Notes under the pieces: generated by a model
What the model was told of the DNA's origin: nothing
What the model saw: the letters and a program-made list of their open reading frames with translations, nothing else
The model's database searches: none
Program-made: the position numbers and the translations under genes
In this document: in pieces, positions 8,677 through 16,910 of the stretch
Numbering within the stretch: position 1 is the stretch's first letter
Layout of the letters: every line of letters begins with the position of its first letter
Source of the DNA: Candidatus Kapaibacterium sp.
Lineage (GTDB): Bacteria > Bacteroidota > Ignavibacteria > Kapaibacteriales > Kapaibacteriaceae
Reading direction: 5' to 3'
Assembly (NCBI GenBank): GCA_026390655.1
Contig: JAPLFN010000127.1
Coordinates: forward strand, 12,743-57,564
DNA length: 44,822 nt

Positions 8677-9834
8677 ATGCCCAATTCCACCGCTAAATCG
8701 CTGTTTTCGCCAGAATTAACCGGCCTTCGAACGATCGCCGCGGGGTTGGTCTTTGTCTGCCATGTATTGGAGCCCCATGCCGATTGGACACCCCTCCTGG
8801 TTCGGTATGGCTGGATAGGCGTAAACATCTTCTTTGCCCTGTCTGGCTTTCTCTTTACACGTATCTACATCGATGCGATCGAGCAGGGTACGTTCTCCTT
8901 CCGAACGTACATGACCAAGCGAATCATTCGCATCTACCCGGTGACGACGCTGGTCCTCATAGCTTCATTTATCAGCCTAGGTACTGTGTACTGGGTTGAT
9001 GCCCTGGCTCATATCACTCTTGTGCACGGGTGGTTCCCTCAATTTCGGTCTACCATTAATGCTCCAATGTGGACGCTTTCTGTTGAAGAGGCGTTCTACC
9101 TTGTTGCGCCCATTGGGATTTTCCTCTGCGCTGGACTTTCGCGTGTATGGACCAAGCACATTCAGCAGAAAGAACGGCGCACTCAATACATGCAGCTGAC
9201 AGCGCTGTTGCTCAGTTTATGGATCCTATCATTTGCGCTCTCACGCGGCATGGTACTTCACTATCTCGAAGCGCGTTTGCAGTTCTTTGGGACGTGGGAT
9301 GATGGCGCTTATACCTTTACGTTTCTTGGCCGATTAAGCGACTTCACCGCAGGCATGTTTGCTGCGATTGCCATGCGCCACACCGTAAAGATTCGTGAGC
9401 GTGCAGCCACTATCTCTCTGGTGACGGGGCTCTTGCTGATGTATGCGACAGTTTCATACATCGACACTCTAGGCGGACCGGTGCTTATGGCACAGCATAA
9501 GCTTGGCATCGTTGCCGGTCACACAATCGCACTAGCGAGTGCACTCTTCATCATTGGGATCCAAGGAAACAACCCTGTTCGCTGGCTCTTCTCTCGACGG
9601 TGGATGGTTCTTCTCGGTAACGCATCTTTTGCGTTCTACCTCATCCACTTTATGCCAATACCAGGGATGGCGCAAGTGAGCATCGGATTGCAATCCATTC
9701 TTGAAGCGTGGGGGATGCACCCCATAGCTGCGACGGCAGCCAACTACACCGCTCTGAATTGTGTAGCCATTGCGATCTTTCTACTCTTCGAAAAACCCAC
9801 CTCACAGTGGCTGCGGCATCGCGCCTTCCGCTAA
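8677..9834 (+). CDS. Acyltransferase 3 family membrane protein
   Basis: A 385-aa integral membrane acyltransferase of the OafA/NodX-type family (AT3), which O-acylates cell-surface sugars or other exported substrates. The N-terminus has the family pattern ELTGLRTIAAGLVFVCHVLEP with the conserved His, then GVNIFFALSGFLFTRIY and an arginine-rich cytoplasmic loop (TKRIIRIYPV). The motif APMWTLSVEEAFYLVAP follows near residue 130. About ten hydrophobic segments run to the C-terminus. It is divergent from the tRNA cluster and stands alone, so its substrate cannot be told. Its stop codon merges into a 7-bp tandem repeat. Confidence 0.9.
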   Translation: MPNSTAKSLFSPELTGLRTIAAGLVFVCHVLEPHADWTPLLVRYGWIGVNIFFALSGFLFTRIYIDAIEQGTFSFRTYMTKRIIRIYPVTTLVLIASFISLGTVYWVDALAHITLVHGWFPQFRSTINAPMWTLSVEEAFYLVAPIGIFLCAGLSRVWTKHIQQKERRTQYMQLTALLLSLWILSFALSRGMVLHYLEARLQFFGTWDDGAYTFTFLGRLSDFTAGMFAAIAMRHTVKIRERAATISLVTGLLLMYATVSYIDTLGGPVLMAQHKLGIVAGHTIALASALFIIGIQGNNPVRWLFSRRWMVLLGNASFAFYLIHFMPIPGMAQVSIGLQSILEAWGMHPIAATAANYTALNCVAIAIFLLFEKPTSQWLRHRAFR

Positions 9835-9902
9835 CTGGTAACTAGTAACTAGTAACTAGTAACTAGTAACTCGTAACTAGTAACTAGTAACTCGTAACTA
9901 GT
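9833..9902. repeat. 7-bp tandem repeat, 10 copies (AACTAGT)
   Basis: Ten head-to-tail heptamers: first AACTGGT, then AACTAGT with two AACTCGT variants. They fill the whole gap between two convergent stop codons. The acyltransferase TAA lies in the first unit, and the carA stop comes four bases after the last. Most units contain the palindrome ACTAGT. No terminator hairpin with a U tail is seen here otherwise. Confidence 0.95.
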
Positions 9903-9906
9903 CTTC

Positions 9907-11067
9907 CTACATCATTGCCGTGAATTCATCGAACAGATAGTCCGAGTCATGCGGCCCAGGACTAGCTTCCGGATGATACTGAACCGCAAACGCGGGCATA
10001 TCCGTTAACGCAATGCCAGCACATGTATCATCGTTCAAGTTCACGTGTGTCATGATTGCATTTGAAGGAAGCGTTGTAGGATCAACTGCGAAACCATGAT
10101 TCTGAGAAGTGATCTCGATGGAACCGGTTCGAATGTTCTTCACCGGATGGTTTGCTCCTCGGTGGCCAAACTTCAGTTTGTACGTTGTTGCTCCAACCGC
10201 AAGCGACAGTATCTGATGGCCAAGGCATATACCGAAGATCGGCTTCTTACCAAGCAAGTCTTTAACCGTCTGTATGGCTATCGTAACCGCAGCTGGGTCT
10301 CCGGGGCCGTTGCTGAGAAACACACCCTGAGGGTTGTAGGAAAGGATTTCCGATGCACTTGCCGTTGCAGGAACAACCGTAACGTCGCATCCATGATGAC
10401 TTAGTCGGCGGAGGATGTTGCGTTTGATCCCAAAGTCCACAGCCACAACGCGCTTCCGCGTCTCCACTCCTCGCTGTTCGGGACGATAATCCCACTGACT
10501 AGCGTCCTCATTTTCCCATTGATAAGGGGCTCCTGTCGTCACCAAAGGCGTCAGATCTAGGCCGGCCATTGATGGGATGTTCCGCGCCCGCTCTACAAGC
10601 TCGGCATGATCAAGGTTGTCACCATGCGCAATCACACAGCGCATAGCCCCTTCCGAGCGAAGGATTCGCACGATCATGCGAGTATCTACCCCTTCAATCC
10701 CGGCAACATTGTGCTCTTCGAGGTAGCTCTGAAGCGATCTGCTCGCCCTAAAGTTCGACACCACGGGGGAAAGCTCATGCACGACAAGGCCTGACGCCAT
10801 AATCCCGGAAGACTCTACGTCCTCCTCATTCACGCCATAGTTCCCAATGTGAGGATAGGTGAAGGTAACCACCTGACCCTTGTAGGACGGGTCTGTGAGC
10901 ACTTCCTGGTAGCCAGTCATGGCGGTATTGAACACCAGCTCGCCGGCGCATTCAGCACCAATTGCTCCAATGGCTTCGCCCTCAATTGTGGTTCCATTTT
11001 CGAGGGCTAGAACTGCTGTCACATGTGCCACGGGGGTCCTGTATAAGTCGACGGGAAATTCGCGCAC
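9907..11067 (-). CDS. carA: Carbamoyl-phosphate synthase small subunit (glutaminase)
   Basis: A 386-aa glutamine amidotransferase subunit that supplies ammonia to CarB for carbamoyl phosphate (pyrimidine and arginine synthesis). The N-terminal CPSase small-chain domain shows [21 protein letters not shown] and [11 protein letters not shown]. The class I amidotransferase domain has [12 protein letters not shown], the nucleophile motif GICLGHQ, and the catalytic His/Glu motif in [13 protein letters not shown]. The start is uncertain: the ORF uses GTG at 11067, but an in-frame GTG at 11031 has AGGA just upstream and places the start just before AVLALENGT, as in relatives. A possible TATTTTCG promoter box overlaps the upstream GTG. 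carB is not in the window. Confidence 0.95.
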   Translation of the reverse strand: MREFPVDLYRTPVAHVTAVLALENGTTIEGEAIGAIGAECAGELVFNTAMTGYQEVLTDPSYKGQVVTFTYPHIGNYGVNEEDVESSGIMASGLVVHELSPVVSNFRASRSLQSYLEEHNVAGIEGVDTRMIVRILRSEGAMRCVIAHGDNLDHAELVERARNIPSMAGLDLTPLVTTGAPYQWENEDASQWDYRPEQRGVETRKRVVAVDFGIKRNILRRLSHHGCDVTVVPATASASEILSYNPQGVFLSNGPGDPAAVTIAIQTVKDLLGKKPIFGICLGHQILSLAVGATTYKLKFGHRGANHPVKNIRTGSIEITSQNHGFAVDPTTLPSNAIMTHVNLNDDTCAGIALTDMPAFAVQYHPEASPGPHDSDYLFDEFTAMM

Positions 11068-11190
11068 GAAAATACCTTTTGTACCCTATTTTCCCGTAGG
11101 AGAATTGCCTTCAGCAAAACATTCTTACAATTACGCCACGATCATACCGGTTCGCAAGACACCGCAGTACATCTGTCGCTCAATTCTAAA

Positions 11191-11682
11191 GTGCTGATTC
11201 TCAATCAATCGTACGAACCGATCAGCGTGTGTTCTACGAAAAAGGCACTACTCCTGCTTTTCTTAACGAAGGCCGAAATCGTAGAAGACAATCCCTCGGG
11301 GATGGTGCATACCGTTCGCGAGTGTTACCCCTTCCCATCTGTCATTCGTCTTTCTGCCTACCTGCGCGTACCATTTCGCAAGATCGAACTGTCGAGGAAA
11401 AACATTCTCCGTCGCGATGGGTACCGTTGTCAGTATTGTGGTTCAAATCAATCGCCACTCACTGTTGACCACATCATTCCTCGTTCACGTGGTGGAAACG
11501 ACATCTGGGAGAATCTCACCTGTGCCTGTGTAAAGTGCAACAACAAAAAAGGAAACCGCACGCCGGACGAAGCCCACATGCGGTTGATGTCTGTTCCTAA
11601 GAAGCCGCACCACGTATTGTTTTTGAAGCACTACCTCGGCAAGGTAGAAGAGACGTGGCGACAGTACCTGTTCATGGACTAG
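11191..11682 (+). CDS. HNH endonuclease family protein
   Basis: A 163-aa protein of the common bacterial HNH family (McrA-like nuclease fold). It begins with the family hallmark VLILNQSYEPISVCSTKKAL. The HNH core has a zinc pair YRCQYCG (near residue 83), VDHIIPRSRGGNDIWENL with the catalytic His, and a second pair CACVKCNNKKGNRTP. The start is a GTG without a clear ribosome-binding site. The frame stays open upstream without an ATG, so the exact start is uncertain by a few codons. No restriction methylase or phage gene is nearby. Such stand-alone members are widespread and of unclear role. Confidence 0.88.
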   Translation: MLILNQSYEPISVCSTKKALLLLFLTKAEIVEDNPSGMVHTVRECYPFPSVIRLSAYLRVPFRKIELSRKNILRRDGYRCQYCGSNQSPLTVDHIIPRSRGGNDIWENLTCACVKCNNKKGNRTPDEAHMRLMSVPKKPHHVLFLKHYLGKVEETWRQYLFMD

Positions 11683-11713
11683 CTAATGTGCTAGTGTGCT
11701 AGAGTGCTAGCGC
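11682..11713. repeat. 8-bp tandem repeat, 4 copies (GCTAGTGT-like)
   Basis: Four imperfect octamers (GCTAATGT, GCTAGTGT, GCTAGAGT, GCTAGCGC) span the convergent junction between the HNH gene and the lipoprotein gene. Both stop codons (TAG) are built from or adjoin the repeat. It resembles in placement, and in its repeated CTAG, the heptamer array at 9833. Confidence 0.8.
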
Positions 11714-12417
11714 TTCTTCTTGTTGGCCTTGAATGCGGCCTTGATACCATCGTTGATCTTTGATTCATTGGTCATGTCGGACGGGTCAAGAATTCGGGCG
11801 CCGTCTTTAAATGCGCTTGCGGCGTCAAACAAAAGCGAAAGTGTGAGTGCCTCGTTATTGCCCACTGTAACCGCAGTCGCGAACTTTATCGTAACGTTTG
11901 AAGTCACGGTGCTGCGGTACACAAAAGGCTCTGTTACCCCATCGCGGACAAGCGTGCCCTCCACGATAACAGAATAGCGACCACTTGTCACGAAGTCCCT
12001 AAACACTACATCATCAGAATAGCGGGGTATCTCACTCGAAGAAAGTCGATGTATCTCCCACTTCATTTTGTCGTAGGCTCCATTAGGCATACTAACCGAA
12101 GCAATCACCTTTGTGCCAGTGCTATCCGCCACGTACACAAATGGATCGAGCTTGATGTTCTTGTTGTCTACCGAATCTTCTTTGCCGTCGGAGTGTAAGA
12201 CAAGTTTCGAAACGAGGACTCGCACTCTACCAACCGTTAAGGAGCTGACGCTGGTTGGAGATTGGGTCTGATCTGATGACTTACTAAATGAACTCACCAA
12301 TCGACCACTGATCTCCGATTCGACAGTTACGTTGCTTTCCGGGGACGACGTATTCGTGCTAGTACATGAAAAAGCAATGAAAGAAGATGCAATGATCAGA
12401 AGCGATAGTGCGCGCAT
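11707..12417 (-). CDS. Putative lipoprotein of unknown function (DUF4382-like)
   Basis: A 236-aa protein with a lipoprotein signal (MRALSLLIIASSFIAFSC, lipid-modified Cys at 18) followed by a Ser/Thr-rich linker to about residue 60. The rest looks like a beta-rich domain with segments such as VGRVRVLVSKLVLHSDG and GRYSVIVEGTLVRDG. The layout resembles small secreted domains of the DUF4382 kind, but this is a weak impression rather than a recognised signature. It ends in a lysine/arginine cluster. It follows the glycoside-hydrolase-like gene by 30 bp and is probably in the same transcript. Confidence 0.75.
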   Translation of the reverse strand: MRALSLLIIASSFIAFSCTSTNTSSPESNVTVESEISGRLVSSFSKSSDQTQSPTSVSSLTVGRVRVLVSKLVLHSDGKEDSVDNKNIKLDPFVYVADSTGTKVIASVSMPNGAYDKMKWEIHRLSSSEIPRYSDDVVFRDFVTSGRYSVIVEGTLVRDGVTEPFVYRSTVTSNVTIKFATAVTVGNNEALTLSLLFDAASAFKDGARILDPSDMTNESKINDGIKAAFKANKKKR

Positions 12418-12447
12418 TCGGTGTTCCGGATTACATCAAAAAATGTT

Positions 12448-13956
12448 TTAACGAATGACCGTCGTTGCCGTTCCGTAAATCGTGGTCTCGTTGAGTACTG
12501 TCACGAGATACACTCCAGTTGGCAGCACTGACACGTCCAGTGAGGCAGAAGTTCCAGAGACTGCACTTCTCATAACTTCTGCGCCTGTAATGTCCACTAT
12601 GCGGAGTTGACGAGCCCCCTCCGGGAATCCAATAACGAGTCTGGCATTCTCGACCGGATTTGGAGCAATTCGAACGACAGATGAAGTTGATCCATCATCA
12701 ACGTTTGTTGTTGAGCGCACAAACTCAAGGCGATACCAAGGCGTAGCATATTGTTGCGTATTAACATTGACCGTGAACTTGCCGCCGGTCTTGCGATCAA
12801 CTACGATTGGTGCGCCTTTGGCACGCCCATCATTACCGAGTGGTTGCACCTTAAGAGAATCGAACAGAGGCGCAGTAAGTGTGATCCGCATCGTAATGCC
12901 CTCCATTTGCATTGGACCTGCACCCCAGGTTGTAAACGTTCCGTCTGCCGGGTTGTAGATCGTTCCCTGGTTTTGCGCACGAGATCCGATCGCAAGAAGA
13001 CTTTTCTCTGACTCTAGAATAGGATCCTTCGTGAGAGAAATGATGGACACGGTCGGGGGCGTAGCTGACGTAGTTTGCTCAATGATCATGGATGGCAGAG
13101 AAACGATATTTCCTGCGGTTCCCCCTGAAACACTGACGTATCGCGGTGTTACGACGTGGAATGACGCCTTCGTAGCATCCCAGAATATCTGCTCGTTTTC
13201 TCCATCCAACGCCGCCACGTCTACTTGATCGCTGAGTGCGGATATATCTCTGTGCGGGAAAAGAGATTCGGAAGATGCCACGAGCGGATTCATCGATACT
13301 CTACGGAAAAGGGGCATTCTACCGTCAGGACTCACACTTAGGGAGAATGCGTTCACTGCATGAAATCTTGGTTGATCGATGGCCTCTTGAACATTATCGA
13401 TGATGATCTCCTTGACTGATGGTAGCACGTCACCACTACGCATCATCGAGGCCGTTAGTGGGAACAAACTCAAGACATTGGGTTTATCATAGATGTTCCA
13501 GTACGAATTAGAATCTGTTTTCGCCTTGCCTGCTTGAGGGTTTTCCGTGAATATGCTGAAGAACATCCCGTCCCAATCTTGTAGACCTGAATACGCTGGG
13601 AATACTGTCATCATGTCGGTCTGGTATGACCGTGGGTAGGCTACGGCCTGATGCGTCATCACAAATGCCTTGCCCTTGACTCTACTTTGCGAAGCAGTAT
13701 ATACCGACCCGCCATAAGGGTCCGCAAGCATGGAGCTAGCCCCATTTCGCCATTCTGTAGAAGAAAACACATCGTACTCACGTGTTGCATTCAGCTCAAG
13801 GAACGATGTCAATCTCGTGGAAGGACACATGAGCACTTCGCACTTCATCGTGTCTCGCACGAGCTTGCGAATATTGACAAACAACGTTTGGAGAGATTTG
13901 ATCGTCAGCGAAGAGACTTCTCGGGACTGTGCTTCTCTCAATACTCTCACCAGCAC
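12448..13956 (-). CDS. Glycoside-hydrolase-like secreted protein, C-terminal part (frameshifted) with T9SS sorting tail
   Basis: A 502-aa ORF that continues the gene at 13796-15316 in another frame. Its first ~40 codons (TLFVNIRKLVRDTMKCEVLM) look like the expected continuation of a TIM-barrel hydrolase. The middle part (residues ~95-200) is barrel-like and rich in aromatic residues. The last ~80 residues are a T9SS type A sorting domain (RIAPNPVENARLVIGF, DITGAEVMR, LPTGVYLVTVLN), directing export across the outer membrane. Taken alone it has no signal peptide and an unconvincing start, which supports a broken or misassembled single gene. Joining the two ORFs with one base removed gives about 955 aa. 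Confidence 0.8.
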   Translation of the reverse strand: MLVRVLREAQSREVSSLTIKSLQTLFVNIRKLVRDTMKCEVLMCPSTRLTSFLELNATREYDVFSSTEWRNGASSMLADPYGGSVYTASQSRVKGKAFVMTHQAVAYPRSYQTDMMTVFPAYSGLQDWDGMFFSIFTENPQAGKAKTDSNSYWNIYDKPNVLSLFPLTASMMRSGDVLPSVKEIIIDNVQEAIDQPRFHAVNAFSLSVSPDGRMPLFRRVSMNPLVASSESLFPHRDISALSDQVDVAALDGENEQIFWDATKASFHVVTPRYVSVSGGTAGNIVSLPSMIIEQTTSATPPTVSIISLTKDPILESEKSLLAIGSRAQNQGTIYNPADGTFTTWGAGPMQMEGITMRITLTAPLFDSLKVQPLGNDGRAKGAPIVVDRKTGGKFTVNVNTQQYATPWYRLEFVRSTTNVDDGSTSSVVRIAPNPVENARLVIGFPEGARQLRIVDITGAEVMRSAVSGTSASLDVSVLPTGVYLVTVLNETTIYGTATTVIR

Positions 13957-15316
13957 GGAGCCCGGGTACGGTCACTTCTCGTAGCTGCACGTCATCGAGA
14001 TAGACGTCGGAACTGTCTGCACCAAGGAAAAATGACAGATTACATGCCGACTCGTCACTAGCCCTCGACGTAAAGGTCACAGTGAATTGCTTCCACGTAG
14101 GAGTTATCGTGACGGTCTCGTTTAGACCGTAGTTGTCGTACGGGTACCCACCGTTATAGGCATAGGCGAGGATAGTTCTCGACACTCGTTGAGGAGTGGT
14201 CTTAGCCCAGAATGTTAGCTGATAGCGAGCCAATCTCTTCATCGTAGTGAGGCGCTGGTACAGATTGATAGCGTATGAGATCTTTTGTGGATCCAACGCA
14301 TTGATTCGAATCCGTCCAGAGGAAGATCCTTCTTTTTTATCCGCATCACTATACTGCAGCAACGCTTGAGCCCCTAGGTCTGTACTCACTCCTAATTGCC
14401 ATGCCGAACTAAAAGGGTCTTCGAACCCGCCGTTGCGCACCATGTTTGCGCTGGAAGAGGCTACTGCAGTCCATGCTGCGTTAAGCGCAGCGTCTGTCGT
14501 ATATCCCTTGCTCTTCAGCCACGCGCGCCACACGGAATCGCCGAGGGCTACATGCGCATTCCCCGTGTTGTTGGTCGTGCCCGGATTTGGACGGACGACG
14601 TCTCCTGTGTAGAGCCAATAAACGACGAGCGAAGCATCCTCTGCCGCAACGATGTAGGCAAGAGCAGGATCATCCTTGTACGCAAGGTTCGTGAACTGAT
14701 TCTTATGCTCAAGGAGCGCACGAATAACTGAACGATGGATTTTTTGAATTGCCACGTCAAAAAAGAGCGGAACTCTCACTCCCCATCCTACGGAGTCTTT
14801 GTCTCGTATGCCGTCACCCTCGCGCGGTTGCCACACTGAGTGAAACGTGAAGACATAGTACACGCCATTCTCGCGTAGCTGGTGCATGAACCAATCGAAC
14901 TTCTTCATTTGCGCTTCGCCAAGTCCGTTACCCAGCGTTGTGGGGCCATCGGCAAAGATGCTTCCGCCTGACCACCATGAAACGTCAAAAGTGCCGAAAC
15001 GAACGCAGTTGATTCCAAGTGAACGGAATCTACGTGCCATGGCGATCGCGTTTACACTATCCGGCCATTGACCACTCCATTGGAGGTTCGTCCCGACGAT
15101 ACGAAGTCGTGTACCATCAGCAAACCCAAGATGTCCTTCCGTTGTAAGCTTTACCCGCCCCCTACTGCCGGCTTTCTCGAATGGAATACTCACAAGTGAA
15201 GTGTCGAGTTGTACGTTCTCATCGATAGAGAACGTGTACGGGTTCACAAGGGGCTGAGCAGTTCCGATCACAACGGAACCTGCAACAACGACTGCAAGAA
15301 GGAGAAAACGAATCAT
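13796..15316 (-). CDS. Glycoside-hydrolase-like secreted protein, N-terminal part (frameshifted)
   Basis: A 506-aa ORF with a signal peptide (MIRFLLLAVVVAGSVVIGTA, then Q). A TIM-barrel glycosidase-like region resembling GH5/GH42-type proteins follows: LRIVGTNLQWSG, ARRFRSLGINCVRFGTFD, then FDWFMHQLRENGVYYVFTFH. Where relatives typically read an Asn-Glu-Asn motif with the acid/base Glu, this one reads AYIVAAEDASLVVYW, so the catalytic pair may be lost. Residues ~295-455 resemble a CBM_4_9-like carbohydrate-binding domain (NGGFEDPFSSAW to DVYLDDVQLREV). The frame breaks somewhere between about 13890 and 13970. The last 30-50 residues are probably out of frame. The start lies 4 bp after the DUF1501 gene. 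Confidence 0.82.
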   Translation of the reverse strand: MIRFLLLAVVVAGSVVIGTAQPLVNPYTFSIDENVQLDTSLVSIPFEKAGSRGRVKLTTEGHLGFADGTRLRIVGTNLQWSGQWPDSVNAIAMARRFRSLGINCVRFGTFDVSWWSGGSIFADGPTTLGNGLGEAQMKKFDWFMHQLRENGVYYVFTFHSVWQPREGDGIRDKDSVGWGVRVPLFFDVAIQKIHRSVIRALLEHKNQFTNLAYKDDPALAYIVAAEDASLVVYWLYTGDVVRPNPGTTNNTGNAHVALGDSVWRAWLKSKGYTTDAALNAAWTAVASSSANMVRNGGFEDPFSSAWQLGVSTDLGAQALLQYSDADKKEGSSSGRIRINALDPQKISYAINLYQRLTTMKRLARYQLTFWAKTTPQRVSRTILAYAYNGGYPYDNYGLNETVTITPTWKQFTVTFTSRASDESACNLSFFLGADSSDVYLDDVQLREVTVPGLRAGESIERSTVPRSLFADDQISPNVVCQYSQARARHDEVRSAHVSFHEIDIVP

Positions 15317-15320
15317 GCTT

Positions 15321-16901
15321 TTACCGAGAGATATTCACGAATGTGTGTGTGACTGCTCTGTCAGCCTTAAGCGACAGAACATACGTTCCCGAAGGAAGCC
15401 CGCTGAGATCCACCGTTCCAACGCCAGTCCAACTATCGAGCGTAATTGAACGCAACTCGCGACCACGCAGATCGCTCACGATGATCGATGCGTTAGCATT
15501 GACATCTACACGAGCTCGCACAACAACATGGTCGGTTGCAGGATTCGGGCCAACACTTACAAAGGCAGTTGAAGCATCCTTTTCATCCTCAACGGATGTT
15601 GGATCCTTCTTGAACAGAGGCAGCGCCGTTGAACTGAAGTCTTTGAAGAGAACGCCCTGTGCCTTGGTTGTTGAGGCACCAAACCACTGAAGAAGGACAC
15701 TTGAGTACACATCACGGTAGTCGTTCTCCATGAGCAGATCACCTCGGTCATCGAGATCTGTCAGGTTGGGGTCCTTCCCGTACAAACCACCATTGACGCC
15801 TGCTCCAAAGACAAAGAGCGGTGCGGCGGTGCCGTGGTCTGTTCCCACGCTACCGTTTTCGGCAACGCGACGTCCGAATTCTGAGAACGTCATGCCAGAG
15901 ATCTTTTCTGCAAAGCCCCTTGCCTTCATGTCCTGCATAAAGGCGGAGACCGCCGTACTTAGGTCACCGAGCAGACCAGCATGAGCGCCTAACGTCGAAT
16001 CAGATGAAGACGTTTGATTGGCGTGCGTGTCAAAGTTGTTTCCCGTCCACGACACCAAGAATATCCTCGATTTCAGACCACCAGCAACCAATTGTGACAC
16101 CACTCGCAGCTTCGCACCGAGATCGCTTGTTGGATAGGTTACTGTGGAGGCGCCGGCGCTATCATTTGCCTGTTTAACAACGCTTGCATAGACATCGGCA
16201 CTACGCGCGATGTTGCGCATGAACGTTGCTTCGCGCCCTGCGGGTGTATCCGACTGTGTACCGCTCGGTACACCATCTATCCCACCACCAGAATTCACAA
16301 GGCGATAAAATTCATCAGGATCGCGGAAGCTGATACCCATCGGGCCCGTGGTTCCAAGGAGACCTAGGGAAGTAGACGTACCGATCTGCACTGCAAGCGG
16401 ATGACCCGGAAGTTCTGTCGGGTAGTTTGGTGCAAGCGTTTGCAGGTAGCGTCCAACCCAGCCTGTTGATCCGAAGACATCTGCATCTGTAGCCGTTAGC
16501 CAAATATCAGATCCACGGAAGTGCGACCTATCGGGATTGGGATACGTAACACCTTGCACGACGGCCAGCGATCCTTGTTCAAAAAGATCACGCATGCCGG
16601 CAAGAGCGGGATGCCATCCCAGGGTATCGTTCAAACGCAACGCCTTGTTTTTCGGAATACCAATCGTAGGTCGGTTCGCATAGTATGCCGGGTTCGTATA
16701 CGGGATGATCGTATTAAGACCATCATTTCCGCCAGGCATTTGAATGAGAACCAAGACCCGATCTTGAGATTCCAGAAGTTTCTGCAAACCCGGATCGCCT
16801 CCTGCTAATGCGCGCACGGAGAACGAATCGATCATCGTTGGCAATGTTGCAACAGCGAGACCTGTTGTGCCTGCTGTGCGAAGGAATTTTCTGCGGTTCA
16901 T
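15321..16901 (-). CDS. DUF1501 domain protein with Tat-like signal and T9SS sorting tail
   Basis: A 526-aa secreted protein of the DUF1501 family (sulfatase/alkaline-phosphatase-like fold; function unproven). The N-terminus MNRRKFLRTAGTTGLAVATL is a twin-arginine-type signal. Family motifs are GGNDGLNTIIPYTNP near residue 58, RSHFRGSDIW, and the metal-site-like MTFSEFGRRVAENGSVGTDHGTA region near residue 330. The last ~85 residues form a T9SS type A domain (SVGPNPATDHVVVRARV, LSGLPSGTYVLSL). It starts 9 bp after DUF1800 with GGAG before the ATG. The DUF1800-DUF1501 pair is a widely conserved module, thought to work together at the cell surface. Confidence 0.92.
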   Translation of the reverse strand: MNRRKFLRTAGTTGLAVATLPTMIDSFSVRALAGGDPGLQKLLESQDRVLVLIQMPGGNDGLNTIIPYTNPAYYANRPTIGIPKNKALRLNDTLGWHPALAGMRDLFEQGSLAVVQGVTYPNPDRSHFRGSDIWLTATDADVFGSTGWVGRYLQTLAPNYPTELPGHPLAVQIGTSTSLGLLGTTGPMGISFRDPDEFYRLVNSGGGIDGVPSGTQSDTPAGREATFMRNIARSADVYASVVKQANDSAGASTVTYPTSDLGAKLRVVSQLVAGGLKSRIFLVSWTGNNFDTHANQTSSSDSTLGAHAGLLGDLSTAVSAFMQDMKARGFAEKISGMTFSEFGRRVAENGSVGTDHGTAAPLFVFGAGVNGGLYGKDPNLTDLDDRGDLLMENDYRDVYSSVLLQWFGASTTKAQGVLFKDFSSTALPLFKKDPTSVEDEKDASTAFVSVGPNPATDHVVVRARVDVNANASIIVSDLRGRELRSITLDSWTGVGTVDLSGLPSGTYVLSLKADRAVTHTFVNISR

Positions 16902-16910
16902 GGTGGCTCC

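Noticed and set aside
11191-11682. HNH gene as part of a restriction or defence system
   Set aside because: No methylase, specificity subunit, helicase or phage gene is near. The family is a common stand-alone one, so a defence role is unsupported.
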